A DNA stretch of 64,000 nucleotides from Cuneatibacter sp. NSJ-177 (GCF_022867805.1 NZ_JALIFO010000010.1:1-64000); one strand, 5' to 3'. Positions 35,106-44,564 are shown, numbered from the stretch's first letter. Translations and numbers: made by a program. The notes: a model not told the origin generated them from the sequence alone.

Positions 35106-37949
35106 TTAAGCAATCCTGATGCGGGCATCCACCGCAAAGAATCCTCCGCGGGCAGAATCATAAATCAACGGATTAATATCCATTTCGCTGATAACCGGAA
35201 AATCCAGCAGCAGACGGTTCACACACATAATAATGGTTTTAAACGGTTCGGTATCTACCGGCTTGCTGCCGCGGTAGCCGGTAAGCAAAGGTTTGCAGCG
35301 CAGGCAGTCCAGCATTCGGTCCGGATCCGCCGGGGCCAGCGGCACATGCCCAAAGGCAACGTCCTGGTACAGCTCCACCAGTGTTCCGCCAAGGCCAGTG
35401 AGAATACTGTGCCCCAAAGCCGGGTCCTGTGAAGCGCCAATAATCATTTCCAGTGAGCCGGTGATTTGCTGCTGGACTTGAATCCCTCGAAGTCCGGGGA
35501 ATTTCTCCGTCCACTCTTCCAGCACTTCCGCCAGCTCCCCGGCATCAGAAATGTTCAGCCGGACACCGCCCACATCGGATTTATGTATGATGTCCGGGTG
35601 ATCCACCTTCGCAACCACCGGATAAGGCAGATCCAGCGCTGCCGGATCGCCGCCGCAGGGCAGATAGGCGTTTTGCGCCATCGGAATGCCGTACAGAGAC
35701 AGCAAACGGAAGCAGGCATCGGCGTCCAAATATGCGTTTGAGCGGGCCGCCTTGACAATACGCCTTGCAGCCGCCCGGTCTCCCATGGAAATCCGGCATT
35801 CCCGAACCGGAGCCTCCCTTTTAGGGGTCTCCACCATATAGCGCATGGTGCGCACCATCTGATCTGGGAAATTGAAAGTGGGAATCCCTCCCTCCTTCAT
35901 CACCCTGCGTCCCCGCGCCCCCAAGGTCGGCCCAAAGAAGCAGGAAAAAATAGGGATCGGTGTGGAATTCAGGATATCCACCATGGCCTGAGCCACCTCC
36001 CCGGTATCGACAGTGGCCGGAGGCACACAGTCTACCACGATGGCATCATACTTTCCGCTGTCAATCATGGCATGAGCCGCAGCAGCATAGTGGGACGGCG
36101 GAGCCGGCGCCACCAGATCCAGAGGATTGTGGGTGGACGCTTCCGGCAGAAGCTCCTTTGCCAGGCTCGCCTGTTCCTCCGGATCCAGCTCCGGCAGTTC
36201 AAAACCGTTTTTTACCAACGCGTCGGTAGTCAAGGTACCCAGACCGCCCGCATTGGAAATGATGCCGGCACGGTTGCCGCGAATACGAGGCATTTTTGTC
36301 ATGCTGGAAGCCAGCAGGAACGCATCTTCCAGGTTTTCCGCCCGTATAACCCCGCACTTTTTCAGCAGTGCATCCGCCACATTGTCGTTTCCGGCCAGAC
36401 TGCCCGTATGGGACCCGGCGGCAGCCGCCCCTTTCGCGGTGCGGCCCGACTTGACCACGATCACCGGCTTGGTGATCTGAGCCATCACCCGCTCGAAACG
36501 GAATGGTTCAGGAATCGTCTCCATATACATGCAGATAATATGGGTATTTTCATCGGCCTGAAGCAGCGGCAGCAGGTCGCAGGGACTGATGTTTGCCATA
36601 TTGCCCAGAGAGGCCACCACCGAAAAACCCACATCCAGCTCTCCGGCGAAATCAATGAGGCTGGCCCCCAGCGCGCCGGACTGAGTCAGAAAGGCCACAT
36701 GGCCTTCTGGCGGCGTATCTGCCAGAATCGTGGCGCTTAAGCGTACATCTGCGGCTGTATTTGCCACACCCATACAATTCGGACCAATGACACACATATT
36801 ATACCGGTCCACAATGGACAGCAGATCCTTCTCTCGCTGAATCCCGTCGCCGCCGATCTCCCGGAATCCGGCTGTGATGCAGACCAGGGCCGGAACCCCT
36901 TTTTGGCCGCATTCCTCCGCCACAGTCAGAGCACTGCTGGAGGGTACAGATATCACACCCAGATCCACAGGATCCGGAATATCTAAAATAGAGGCGAATC
37001 CGGGAAATCCCAGCACGTCCTCGCCCTTCCGATTGACAGCGTAAACTTTCCCTCGAAAACCGGAATCCAGCAGATTCTGCACGATGGCTTTGCCAATGCC
37101 AGGCCGGTTAGAGGCTCCAATGACCGCAACGGAGCTGGGACGCAGCAGCTTCATGCGGTCACGCTGAAAAGTTGGCTTGTTCTCCTCCCAGCTCTCCACT
37201 GTCAGCCCCTTCGGCGCAGGTTCTCCTTTATAATAGAGATGATTCTCATCATCCACCGCGAAGTTGCCCAGCGCCAGCTCCAGTACGGCACGCGCCCCCA
37301 CCTGACGGTTTTGCTCGTTAACCAGCTTCAGATAGTGACGGAAACGCGACTCATAATCGTCATGGAGATGATAGTCCACCGGAATTTTGGGAGAGCGCAC
37401 CAGCAGAGGCCCGGCATCCAGCTCTTTGGTGGCCAGGTGGGCGCTGGCCCGCAGATAATCCATGTTCAGATCAAAGGCAGACTTGATGCCGTTGGCTCCA
37501 GCCAGCAGGCGATGTCCCGCTTCATCGGTAACCGCCAAATCCGCCGGGTGAACGTTCACCACCAGATAATTGTCCAACACAATATCGGTAGTTGCCCAGA
37601 CATAGCCGGCCAGCAGAATCATGTCCGCATCAAATTTTTCCAACAGGGTAATGGCCTCCGCGTCAAATTCTGCGCGGACGGCCCGATCTTTCAGCGGCTT
37701 TTGCCTGTCCTCATAATATTTCCTGATATCAATTGCTTCCCACGGTACGCCATACTGTTCGGCAGTGGCTACCGCTTTGGAATCCGGCTTATCGGCGAAA
37801 ATACCTACGATCTCGAAGGGGCAGCCCTCCGGCGTTTTCTCCATGTCCTTTTGCAGCTCATAGGCCTTCCACAGCGTATTGCCGGAGCCGGAACAATACC
37901 CCAGCACACGCAGTTTTCCCTTGGCGGGATTGATAATTGGTTTCAGCAT
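35106..37949 (-). CDS. Formyltransferase / ADP-forming acyl-CoA synthetase fusion
   Basis: This 947-residue protein joins two enzymes. Residues about 12-250 form a PurN-like formyltransferase with the GSGN loop (21-24), LLAGY core strand, and the full catalytic set Asn132 and His134 (VNVHPADL) and Asp178 (ELDAGPLLV), equivalent to PurN N106, H108, D144. Residues about 265-947 are an NDP-forming acyl-CoA synthetase: CoA-binding Rossmann domain (VAVIGASNRPGIG), phosphohistidine His514 (GSHTGSLAG), and an ATP-grasp domain (about 735-947, IIHKSDVGGVRLN). Together they suggest a formyl or acyl transfer coupled to ATP formation. It lies 64 bp after the aminotransferase gene; GAGGAGG precedes ATG. 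The substrate is unknown. Confidence 0.88.
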   Translation of the reverse strand: MLKPIINPAKGKLRVLGYCSGSGNTLWKAYELQKDMEKTPEGCPFEIVGIFADKPDSKAVATAEQYGVPWEAIDIRKYYEDRQKPLKDRAVRAEFDAEAITLLEKFDADMILLAGYVWATTDIVLDNYLVVNVHPADLAVTDEAGHRLLAGANGIKSAFDLNMDYLRASAHLATKELDAGPLLVRSPKIPVDYHLHDDYESRFRHYLKLVNEQNRQVGARAVLELALGNFAVDDENHLYYKGEPAPKGLTVESWEENKPTFQRDRMKLLRPSSVAVIGASNRPGIGKAIVQNLLDSGFRGKVYAVNRKGEDVLGFPGFASILDIPDPVDLGVISVPSSSALTVAEECGQKGVPALVCITAGFREIGGDGIQREKDLLSIVDRYNMCVIGPNCMGVANTAADVRLSATILADTPPEGHVAFLTQSGALGASLIDFAGELDVGFSVVASLGNMANISPCDLLPLLQADENTHIICMYMETIPEPFRFERVMAQITKPVIVVKSGRTAKGAAAAGSHTGSLAGNDNVADALLKKCGVIRAENLEDAFLLASSMTKMPRIRGNRAGIISNAGGLGTLTTDALVKNGFELPELDPEEQASLAKELLPEASTHNPLDLVAPAPPSHYAAAAHAMIDSGKYDAIVVDCVPPATVDTGEVAQAMVDILNSTPIPIFSCFFGPTLGARGRRVMKEGGIPTFNFPDQMVRTMRYMVETPKREAPVRECRISMGDRAAARRIVKAARSNAYLDADACFRLLSLYGIPMAQNAYLPCGGDPAALDLPYPVVAKVDHPDIIHKSDVGGVRLNISDAGELAEVLEEWTEKFPGLRGIQVQQQITGSLEMIIGASQDPALGHSILTGLGGTLVELYQDVAFGHVPLAPADPDRMLDCLRCKPLLTGYRGSKPVDTEPFKTIIMCVNRLLLDFPVISEMDINPLIYDSARGGFFAVDARIRIA

Positions 37950-38013
37950 ATCCGATGCCTCCTCGTTGTATCCTAATTTTTTAAAAAAATGCTCTTTTAC
38001 CGCCAGGCCCTGA

Positions 38014-39213
38014 TTATCTGCCGGTCAGATAATCATCAACGGCCTCCGCCAGCCGCTGAATTCCCTTTTCCATATTATCGTAAGAAGGGGTGGAAAAATT
38101 CAGACGGAAGTCACGGCAGGGAGCGTCGCTGTCTACCATAAAATCACGTCCAGGCACAAACGCCACGCCTTTTTTCAGCGCAAGCTCTGAAAGTTCCTGG
38201 GAATCACAGCCCTCCGGCAGAGTGCACCACAAGAAAAGTCCGCCGTCAGGACGGGTAAAGGTGACGCGCTTATCCATACAGCGGTCCAGCAGCTCCAGCA
38301 TAAAATCACAGCGCTCCCGATAGATTTTACGGATTTTTTCTATGTGTCCGGCAACATCGGCGTTCTTCAGCCACTCATCGGTTAGGATCTGGAAAAAGAT
38401 ATTGGTATGGCAGTCGCTGAACTGCTTGGCCACCGTCAGCCGCTGTAGCAGTTCCTTGTGCGCCATGAGAAATCCAATGCGCATGCCGGCAGACAGAACC
38501 TTGGAATAGGAGCCGTTGTAAATCACGATGCCGGCATCGTCCATGGACTTAAAAGTAGGGATATCCTCGCCCCGGAAGCGCAGTTCACCATAGGGATTAT
38601 CCTCTAAAATCACAACGCCTTTTTCTACACACAGGTCATAGATGGCCTTGCGGCGGGCCAGGCTCATGGTTTTTCCGCTGGGATTCTGGAAGGTTGGAAT
38701 CAGATAGAGCAGCTTGACGTTCGGCTCGGTTTCTATGGCCTCCCGAAGCTTGTCAAAAATCATTCCCTCTTCATCCATATCGATTCCTACTACATTGGCG
38801 CCCTGAATCCGCATGGCGTTGATCCCGCTGACAAAGGTCGGCGCCTCGACAATTACTGTGTCGCCGGGATTGCACAGGACGTTAGGCGTCAACGCCAGCC
38901 CCTGCTGGCCTCCGGTAGTGATGATCAAATCGTCAAAATCCCGGCCAATGCCAAACTCCTCTTTCAGGCGCTTCTTCGTGGTCTCCCGCAGGGAAGGATA
39001 ACCCTCGGTCATGCTATATTGCAGACCTGCCAGCGGCATTTCCCTATAGATCCTGTCGGAAATGGCGCGGATCTCCTCGACCGGAATCGCCTCGTTGGAG
39101 GGGCTGCCGGTGGAGAGCGCAATCACATCGGGGTGGGCATTGGTGTACTTTAGGATCTCACGAATGGCGGACGGCTTGACATTGCGGATCCGATCAGAAA
39201 ATTTGTACTGCAT
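38014..39213 (-). CDS. PLP-dependent aminotransferase, class I/II
   Basis: This 399-residue fold type I aminotransferase resembles the LysN/2-aminoadipate and MocR-catalytic group. The PLP lysine is Lys238 in NGSYSKVLSAGMRIGF, and Asp205 in EDNPYGEL would contact the cofactor nitrogen. The N-terminal SPSNEAIP and TTGGQQGL (about 99-106) motifs are typical. It is the first gene of the leftward transcript and is followed by the formyltransferase/acyl-CoA synthetase fusion. It probably converts an imported amino acid to its 2-oxo acid; substrate preference cannot be read. An AAAGGATGTGCC leader matches that of the divergent gene. Confidence 0.92.
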   Translation of the reverse strand: MQYKFSDRIRNVKPSAIREILKYTNAHPDVIALSTGSPSNEAIPVEEIRAISDRIYREMPLAGLQYSMTEGYPSLRETTKKRLKEEFGIGRDFDDLIITTGGQQGLALTPNVLCNPGDTVIVEAPTFVSGINAMRIQGANVVGIDMDEEGMIFDKLREAIETEPNVKLLYLIPTFQNPSGKTMSLARRKAIYDLCVEKGVVILEDNPYGELRFRGEDIPTFKSMDDAGIVIYNGSYSKVLSAGMRIGFLMAHKELLQRLTVAKQFSDCHTNIFFQILTDEWLKNADVAGHIEKIRKIYRERCDFMLELLDRCMDKRVTFTRPDGGLFLWCTLPEGCDSQELSELALKKGVAFVPGRDFMVDSDAPCRDFRLNFSTPSYDNMEKGIQRLAEAVDDYLTGR

Positions 39214-39274
39214 ACTGGCACATCCTTTCTTTATTTGGTCCGGTGCTTCTCCGGCTCCTCTGTCTGATGCCTCA

Positions 39275-39303
39275 AGTATATTACTCTCCTAAAAGCTTGT
39301 CAA
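39275..39303 (-). promoter_or_regulatory. Promoter of the leftward aminotransferase operon
   Basis: TTGACA (39298-39303), 17 bases, TATACT (39275-39280) on the minus strand: near-perfect vegetative promoter, about 60 nt before the aminotransferase start. Confidence 0.85.
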
Positions 39304-39560
39304 TATCTTTTATAATCTTAAAAGAATTATATTAATTAGTCATAATTAAAAATTTCTTGTTAGGCCAAATTAGCACTCTTTTATTAATCTATTTATAGTT
39401 TAGTTATTTGCTAATATTTCCAACAATCAATTTGTACATCTCATATAAACAATTAATTCATGCGGAATATAGAGTGCAGATTCCATATCCACGTCTATTA
39501 CCAGGTCAAAAGCACTTTCATAGTTTCAATAAAATATTTCCAAAAACTTATAATAATGAA

Positions 39561-39589
39561 TTGACAAGGTTAAGAAATTATTATACGAT
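39561..39589 (+). promoter_or_regulatory. Promoter of the rightward acyl-CoA synthetase operon
   Basis: TTGACA (39561-39566), 17 bases, TACGAT (39584-39589), about 40 nt before the start codon at 39631. It is divergent to the promoter at 39275-39303. Confidence 0.78.
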
Positions 39590-39630
39590 GTAAGCGCAAT
39601 GCAAACCAAATGGTTGGAAAGGATGTGCCA

Positions 39631-41751
39631 ATGGAGTCTATGGAAACCATAACTGAATTTTTGGAACCCACGGCAGTTGCCATCATCGGAGCCAGCGAAA
39701 CACCGGGCCGCGTCGGAAGCGGCTTGTACAAAAGCATCCGCTCCAGCTTTCCCGGACCTGTTTACTGCGTGAATCCCGGACATAAGATTCTGTGGGGAGC
39801 GCCATGCTATGCCTCGGCAGCCGAGCTGCCCGAACCGGTCTCCCACGCGGTAATCGCTGTGGCATCGAATCTGGTTTTGCCCAGTCTGCGTCAGTGTGCC
39901 CAGGCAGGAATCCGCAGTGTAGTTGTAGTCAGCTCCGGCTTTAAGGAAAGTGGAGCCGAAGGCGCTTTTCTGGAAGCTGAAATGCGGACGTTCTGCCGGA
40001 AACAGAACATTGCGCTGCTCGGCCCCAACACCTTAGGATTTATCAATACTTCCATTCCCTTCAACGGAAGTTTTCTCCCGGCGCAGATTCTTCCCGGCCC
40101 GATATCGATCATCAGCCAATCCGGCGGCGTTGGCATGGCCCTTATTTCGTCCCTTCGGGATCAGGGCTGCGGAGTAGCCAAATGGATTGGCATTGGAAAC
40201 GAAGCCGTTTTAAGTGCTGCGGATTTTCTGGAATATCTTGCCCAGGATGAGCAGACCAAAGTCATCGCCGTCTGCTTCGAGGGTTTGCAGGATCTGCCCA
40301 CATTCTTCCGTCTGGCCCGGCAGGTCAATCAGATAAAACCGGTGGTTCTTCTTCGGGACGGCAAAAGCGCCGTAGGAATGCAGGCCGCCGCATCCCACAC
40401 GGGAACTATGGCTCAGTCCGCCTCCGCAATGGCGGGCCTGGCGGAGCAGTTTGGTCTGGCAGAGGCCAAAAGCTGCCGGGAATGTGCGGCCATGTGCAAG
40501 GCACTGTCCCTTGCCCCGGCAGCCGGTGGAAACCGGGTTGCCATTCTGACCAATACCGCCGGCCCGTCCATCCTGGCTGCGGATGCCATGGATGGCTCTG
40601 GGATCTGTCTGCCTCAGCCGTCAGCAAAGCTGCAAGAAGCCATCGACCACGAAACCGGCATATCTATGAAGCTGAAAAATCCGGCGGATATCTCCTCCAA
40701 CGGATTATCTCCCAAAAACTACGGCGTTGCGGCACGGAAGCTGTTGAGTTCCGGGGAATATGATGTTCTTCTCGGCTTTTTTACGCTGAACCCCCATCTG
40801 ATTCTGCCCGAAGAAGAACTGATGGAGGCCGTCCGCTGTGCTGGAAAGCCTGCCGTCGCCTGTTTTTTGGCCAGCAGCAGTGAGTTTTCTCAGTACAACC
40901 CGTTGCCGGAATCGGCCGGTATTCCTTGCTTTTTTGATCCCCAGGACGCCGCCTCAGCGGTAACCGCCCTGGTGCACCGAGGAAAGATTCTGCGGCGGCC
41001 TCTAAAAGATGCCGCGCCGGTGCTGACTGCTTCCCAGCGTGAGGCAGTCGGTCAGTTCTTAGATCAACTTGCTTTGACAGAAAGGACGCTTCTGCCGGAA
41101 CGAAGCGCCAGACAGCTGCTGCAGCTGGCCGGCGCCGGAATCGTAACGCCTATTTTAACTTCATCAGCGAAGGAAGCAGCGGAGGCGGCCTCCCGGTGGG
41201 GGTATCCGGTCGCACTGAAGCTTCATTCAAAAAAAATCAGCCATAAAAGCGATGTGGGCGGCGTGCGCCTAAATCTTTCCACAGAAGAAGCCCTGACAAC
41301 AGCCTACCAGGAAATGCTGCCGGCCATGAGGGCCCTGGACCCTGAAGCGTTGCTGACCGTTCAGCCGATGGAACCCGACGGCTTTGAAGTAATCCTCGGA
41401 GCGGTCCGTTCCCCCGGCGCCGGTACGCTGGTGATGGCTGGCATGGGCGGTATTTATTCTGAAGTTTTAAAAGATACCGCATTCCGCATGACGCCGCTTC
41501 CGGAGGGCGAGGCAAAACGGATGCTGTCTGGTCTGCGCTGTGCCCCAATTTTAAATGGATACCGCGGTCCGGCTCTGGATCAAACCGGCATCTGCCGGCT
41601 GCTTGTGCTGCTGTCAGATTTGATGGAAACATTCCCGCAGCTGCAGGAAATTGATCTGAATCCCTGCCGCGTCTACCCAGACCGCACGGCAGTGCTGGAT
41701 GCCCGCATCACGGTGGAACCGTTGGAGGCTTCCCCCGGACTTTCGCATTAA
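39631..41751 (+). CDS. ADP-forming acyl-CoA synthetase (acetate-CoA ligase family)
   Basis: This 706-residue enzyme would convert acyl-CoA, ADP and phosphate into acid, CoA and ATP. It has a CoA-binding domain (VAIIGASETPGRVG, about 16-29), succinyl-CoA-ligase-like domains with phosphohistidine His256 (AASHTGTMAQ), and a C-terminal ATP-grasp (about 500-706, ISHKSDVGGVRLNL). The start is ATG at 39631 because AAAGGATG lies upstream; an earlier ATG in frame overlaps that site. It is a paralogue of the synthetase part of the fusion at 35106-37949 but without formyltransferase. First gene of a three-gene transcript with the metallolyase and NSS transporter. Confidence 0.93.
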   Translation: MESMETITEFLEPTAVAIIGASETPGRVGSGLYKSIRSSFPGPVYCVNPGHKILWGAPCYASAAELPEPVSHAVIAVASNLVLPSLRQCAQAGIRSVVVVSSGFKESGAEGAFLEAEMRTFCRKQNIALLGPNTLGFINTSIPFNGSFLPAQILPGPISIISQSGGVGMALISSLRDQGCGVAKWIGIGNEAVLSAADFLEYLAQDEQTKVIAVCFEGLQDLPTFFRLARQVNQIKPVVLLRDGKSAVGMQAAASHTGTMAQSASAMAGLAEQFGLAEAKSCRECAAMCKALSLAPAAGGNRVAILTNTAGPSILAADAMDGSGICLPQPSAKLQEAIDHETGISMKLKNPADISSNGLSPKNYGVAARKLLSSGEYDVLLGFFTLNPHLILPEEELMEAVRCAGKPAVACFLASSSEFSQYNPLPESAGIPCFFDPQDAASAVTALVHRGKILRRPLKDAAPVLTASQREAVGQFLDQLALTERTLLPERSARQLLQLAGAGIVTPILTSSAKEAAEAASRWGYPVALKLHSKKISHKSDVGGVRLNLSTEEALTTAYQEMLPAMRALDPEALLTVQPMEPDGFEVILGAVRSPGAGTLVMAGMGGIYSEVLKDTAFRMTPLPEGEAKRMLSGLRCAPILNGYRGPALDQTGICRLLVLLSDLMETFPQLQEIDLNPCRVYPDRTAVLDARITVEPLEASPGLSH

Positions 41752-41831
41752 GATATGCTATTCACAGTTTCTCCCGGCACAAAGCTTTACATCCGCCGGA
41801 AAAGCTGAAGGAAAAATAAGGAGGTATCATT

Positions 41832-43052
41832 ATGAGCTACAAAGAAGAAGGAAAATGGTGGGTAAGCCCCGCCAACTTCCTGGACGAGGTTACAAAGAAT
41901 TTTGATTTCCCTGAGAAAATCGAGATTCTGGACACCACCCTGCGGGACGGCGAACAGGAGCCCGGCATTATCTTCACGAAAGAGGATAAAATCGAAATTG
42001 CCAAAAAACTGGACGCCGCCGGTGTGCACCGAATTGAGGCAGGCTGCCCTATGACCTCGGAGGAAGATGCAAACGCCATCAGAGCTATCTGTAAACTTGG
42101 TCTCAAAGCGAAGATTTACTGCTTTGTCCGCGGTGTCCTGGCCGATATGGACGTAGCGAAAGACTGCGGTGTAGACGGTGTCGTTATCGAAGTTCCCGGC
42201 AGTGAGCAGATGCTTCAGGGCGGCATGCGCTGGGGAATGGAAAAAGCCATCAAAGCGGCTTCTGAGGCTACCAAGTACGCCCACGAACTGGGGCTGATGG
42301 TTACCTTTTTCCCTTCCGACGCTTCACGCTCCGACATCGATTTTCTTACCACCCTGCTCAACGGCGTGCTGGAAAACGGCGGACACTTTGACTCGGTAGC
42401 ATTGGTAGATACCTTCGGCGCATTCTCCCCGGAGGGCGCGGCCTACATGGTCCGTGAACTGCTCAAACGGGTAGGGAAACCGGTGGAAGCACATTTCCAC
42501 GAGGATTTTGGTATGTCCGTTCCCACCACGATCGCCGCGCTTCAAGCAGGTGCCTTCTGCGCCCATGTAACGGTCAACGGAATCGGCGAACGCGCCGGAA
42601 GCTGTCCTTTGGAGCCGCTGGCCATGAGTCTCCAATGCCTGTATGGTAAGGATACCGGCATCCGCTATGAGAAGCTTCTGGACCTTTCCCATGAAGTCGC
42701 CCAGCGCTCCGGCAAACCCGTACCGCCCACCAAGGCCGTGGTCGGCGACCGCCTGTTCGGCTGGGAAACCGGCCTCCCCACCGGTTACTGGCAAAAATCC
42801 AGAGACATCAATCCGCTGATCATGATGCCCTATCATTTCTCCATGATCGGCCAGTCCGCGCCCCACATTTACATCGGCAAAAAGAGCGGCGGCGCCAATA
42901 TCTCCTTGGTCAATGAACGCCTGGGCCTGGCTCCCATTGAAGATAAAGACAAGGTAAAGGAGCTGCTGAAAAAGATCAAAGAATTATCCCTTTGTGTCAA
43001 GCGTGATTTAACCGACGAAGAATACACAAAGCTCTACCATGAGGTTGTATAA
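41832..43052 (+). CDS. DRE-TIM metallolyase (homocitrate/isopropylmalate synthase-like)
   Basis: This 406-residue TIM-barrel enzyme has the DRE motif LDTTLRDGEQEPG (Arg38, Asp39, Glu41), the metal-binding HFHED (His221, His223) and VNGIGERAG (Asn249 to Gly256). It also has a C-terminal GKKSGG element reminiscent of the isopropylmalate synthase GKHSGR motif. Such enzymes catalyse Claisen condensation of acetyl-CoA (or another acyl-CoA) with a 2-oxo acid, or the reverse cleavage. The expected HVHND is HFHED here, a small deviation. Neighbours (aminotransferase, acyl-CoA synthetases, amino-acid transporter) suggest a catabolic role on a 2-oxo-acid-derived substrate. TAAGGAGG precedes ATG. Confidence 0.88.
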   Translation: MSYKEEGKWWVSPANFLDEVTKNFDFPEKIEILDTTLRDGEQEPGIIFTKEDKIEIAKKLDAAGVHRIEAGCPMTSEEDANAIRAICKLGLKAKIYCFVRGVLADMDVAKDCGVDGVVIEVPGSEQMLQGGMRWGMEKAIKAASEATKYAHELGLMVTFFPSDASRSDIDFLTTLLNGVLENGGHFDSVALVDTFGAFSPEGAAYMVRELLKRVGKPVEAHFHEDFGMSVPTTIAALQAGAFCAHVTVNGIGERAGSCPLEPLAMSLQCLYGKDTGIRYEKLLDLSHEVAQRSGKPVPPTKAVVGDRLFGWETGLPTGYWQKSRDINPLIMMPYHFSMIGQSAPHIYIGKKSGGANISLVNERLGLAPIEDKDKVKELLKKIKELSLCVKRDLTDEEYTKLYHEVV

Positions 43053-43103
43053 CCCCTGATATTCCCCACAACGAAATACAGGAAAGAGAAAAGGAGGATT
43101 ACT

Positions 43104-44480
43104 ATGTCTAACCACTCAACTGGAGCAGAAGCTCCGAAACGTGAGCAATGGAGCGGACGCCTTGGTTTTATCCTGGCCACAGCAGGCTCCGCAGTCGGCC
43201 TCGGCAACATCATGAAATTCCCCTATATGACCGGTATGAACGGCGGAGCGGCTTTCCTGATCGTCTACATCATTGTCATGCTGGTGGTAGGCGTCGGCAT
43301 GCTGATATGCGACTTTTTGATCGGACGTCACGGCAAAGCCAATGCAGTGGCCAGTTATCGCAAGCTTCTGGGCAAAAATTCCTTTAGCTGGATGGGTTAT
43401 CTCGGCATTTTCAGCGCTATGCTGGCGCTGTCCTACTATGCGGTATTCGGCGGCTGGATGCTTTATTACATTATTAACTCCTTCGGTACGCTCGCCAATA
43501 TCGCGCCTGACGCGGTAGGCGGCTTCTTTGGTGATTTCACAAGTTCTGTCGCAGGCCCCCTGGTAGGTACGCTCATCTTCTTGCTCATGACGATGGTCAT
43601 TGTAATGGGCGGGATCAAAAAGGGAATTGAGCGAGCCAGTAAAATAATGATGCCGGCCTTGCTGATTATCCTGGTGGTTTTGATTTTCCGGGCGGTCACC
43701 CTGCCCGGCGCGGCGGAAGGAATCCAATTTTACCTGCAACCGGATTTCTCACAGATCAATTTTGGCGTTTTTGCCGCCGCTGTAGGTCAGGTATTCTTCT
43801 CCCTGAACGTAGGTACCACCGGCATGGTCAATTACGGAAGCTACCTCAGTGACAAGGAGAATGTACCGAAATCCACTGCTTGGATCGTCCTGACTGACTT
43901 TGCTGTGGCATTTTTTTCCGGCCTGATCGTCATCCCCAGTGCGTTTGCCTTTGGCATCGAACCCGGTTCCGGCCCGTCCCTGCTGTTCATCACCATGCCC
44001 TCTCTGTTTTCCCAGCTGCCGGCAGGCGGATTCTTCTGTCTTTTGTTCTTCCTCCTGCTGCTGTTTGCCTCCCTGACATCCTCGGTCTCTATCCTGGAGA
44101 TTTTTGTTCCCTACGTCACCGAGTCCTTCCCCAAACGATTTAACCGGAAAAAGGCATCGGTTCTGGGCACTGTGATCTGCATGATCCTGGCCGTCCCTGT
44201 CAGCTTCAGCTTCGGCATATGGGGAGATGTCCGCATCTTCGGTATGGATATCTTCTCTCTGTATGACAACTTCATCTGCATCATTGCCTATCCGCTGATT
44301 GCCCTCTGCACCGCTGTTATTGTCGGCTGGCTGTGGGGCAAGAAAAATGCCATGAACGCCATCACCAACAATGGCGCAATCGAGAGCCGTTTTTGCAGCA
44401 TTTGGTATTTCCTGGTCAAGTGGGTTTGTCCGCTCCTCCTGCTGCTTGTGCTTCTCACCGGATTCGGTATTATCAGCTAA
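43104..44480 (+). CDS. Sodium:neurotransmitter symporter (NSS) family amino-acid transporter
   Basis: This 458-residue membrane protein has about 11 membrane segments. The NSS signature is clear: WSGRLGFILATAGSAVGLGNIMKFPY (about 16-41), including the unwound helix 1 that binds Na+ and substrate, and the FFSLNVG and GS-rich helix 6 region. Family members such as LeuT and MhsT import amino acids with Na+. The transporter is the last gene of the rightward operon, so it probably delivers the amino acid for the aminotransferase. Which amino acid cannot be told. AAAGGAGG precedes ATG. Confidence 0.93.
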   Translation: MSNHSTGAEAPKREQWSGRLGFILATAGSAVGLGNIMKFPYMTGMNGGAAFLIVYIIVMLVVGVGMLICDFLIGRHGKANAVASYRKLLGKNSFSWMGYLGIFSAMLALSYYAVFGGWMLYYIINSFGTLANIAPDAVGGFFGDFTSSVAGPLVGTLIFLLMTMVIVMGGIKKGIERASKIMMPALLIILVVLIFRAVTLPGAAEGIQFYLQPDFSQINFGVFAAAVGQVFFSLNVGTTGMVNYGSYLSDKENVPKSTAWIVLTDFAVAFFSGLIVIPSAFAFGIEPGSGPSLLFITMPSLFSQLPAGGFFCLLFFLLLLFASLTSSVSILEIFVPYVTESFPKRFNRKKASVLGTVICMILAVPVSFSFGIWGDVRIFGMDIFSLYDNFICIIAYPLIALCTAVIVGWLWGKKNAMNAITNNGAIESRFCSIWYFLVKWVCPLLLLLVLLTGFGIIS

Positions 44481-44535
44481 GTAAGCACACTTTCATAAAT
44501 ACAAAAAAACCGGGGCGGTAAGCCCCATAAAGCAA

Positions 44536-44564
44536 ACAGGCCCTGGAATTTTTCCAGGGCCTGT
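44536..44564. terminator. Bidirectional terminator
   Basis: ACAGGCCCTGGAA and TTCCAGGGCCTGT form a 13-bp stem with a 3-nt loop between the NSS transporter and the convergent flavoprotein gene. A smaller GGGGC/GCCCC hairpin lies just before it. Confidence 0.9.

Larger units (their letters stand above)
39216..39630. repeat. 14-bp inverted repeat bracketing the divergent promoter region
   Basis: GAAAGGATGTGCCA occurs at 39617-39630 on the plus strand, ending directly at the ATG of the rightward gene. It recurs at 39216-39229 on the minus strand, ending two bases before the ATG of the leftward gene. Both copies contain the ribosome binding site. The AT-rich 400-bp region between holds the two promoters and no gene. 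Confidence 0.85.
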
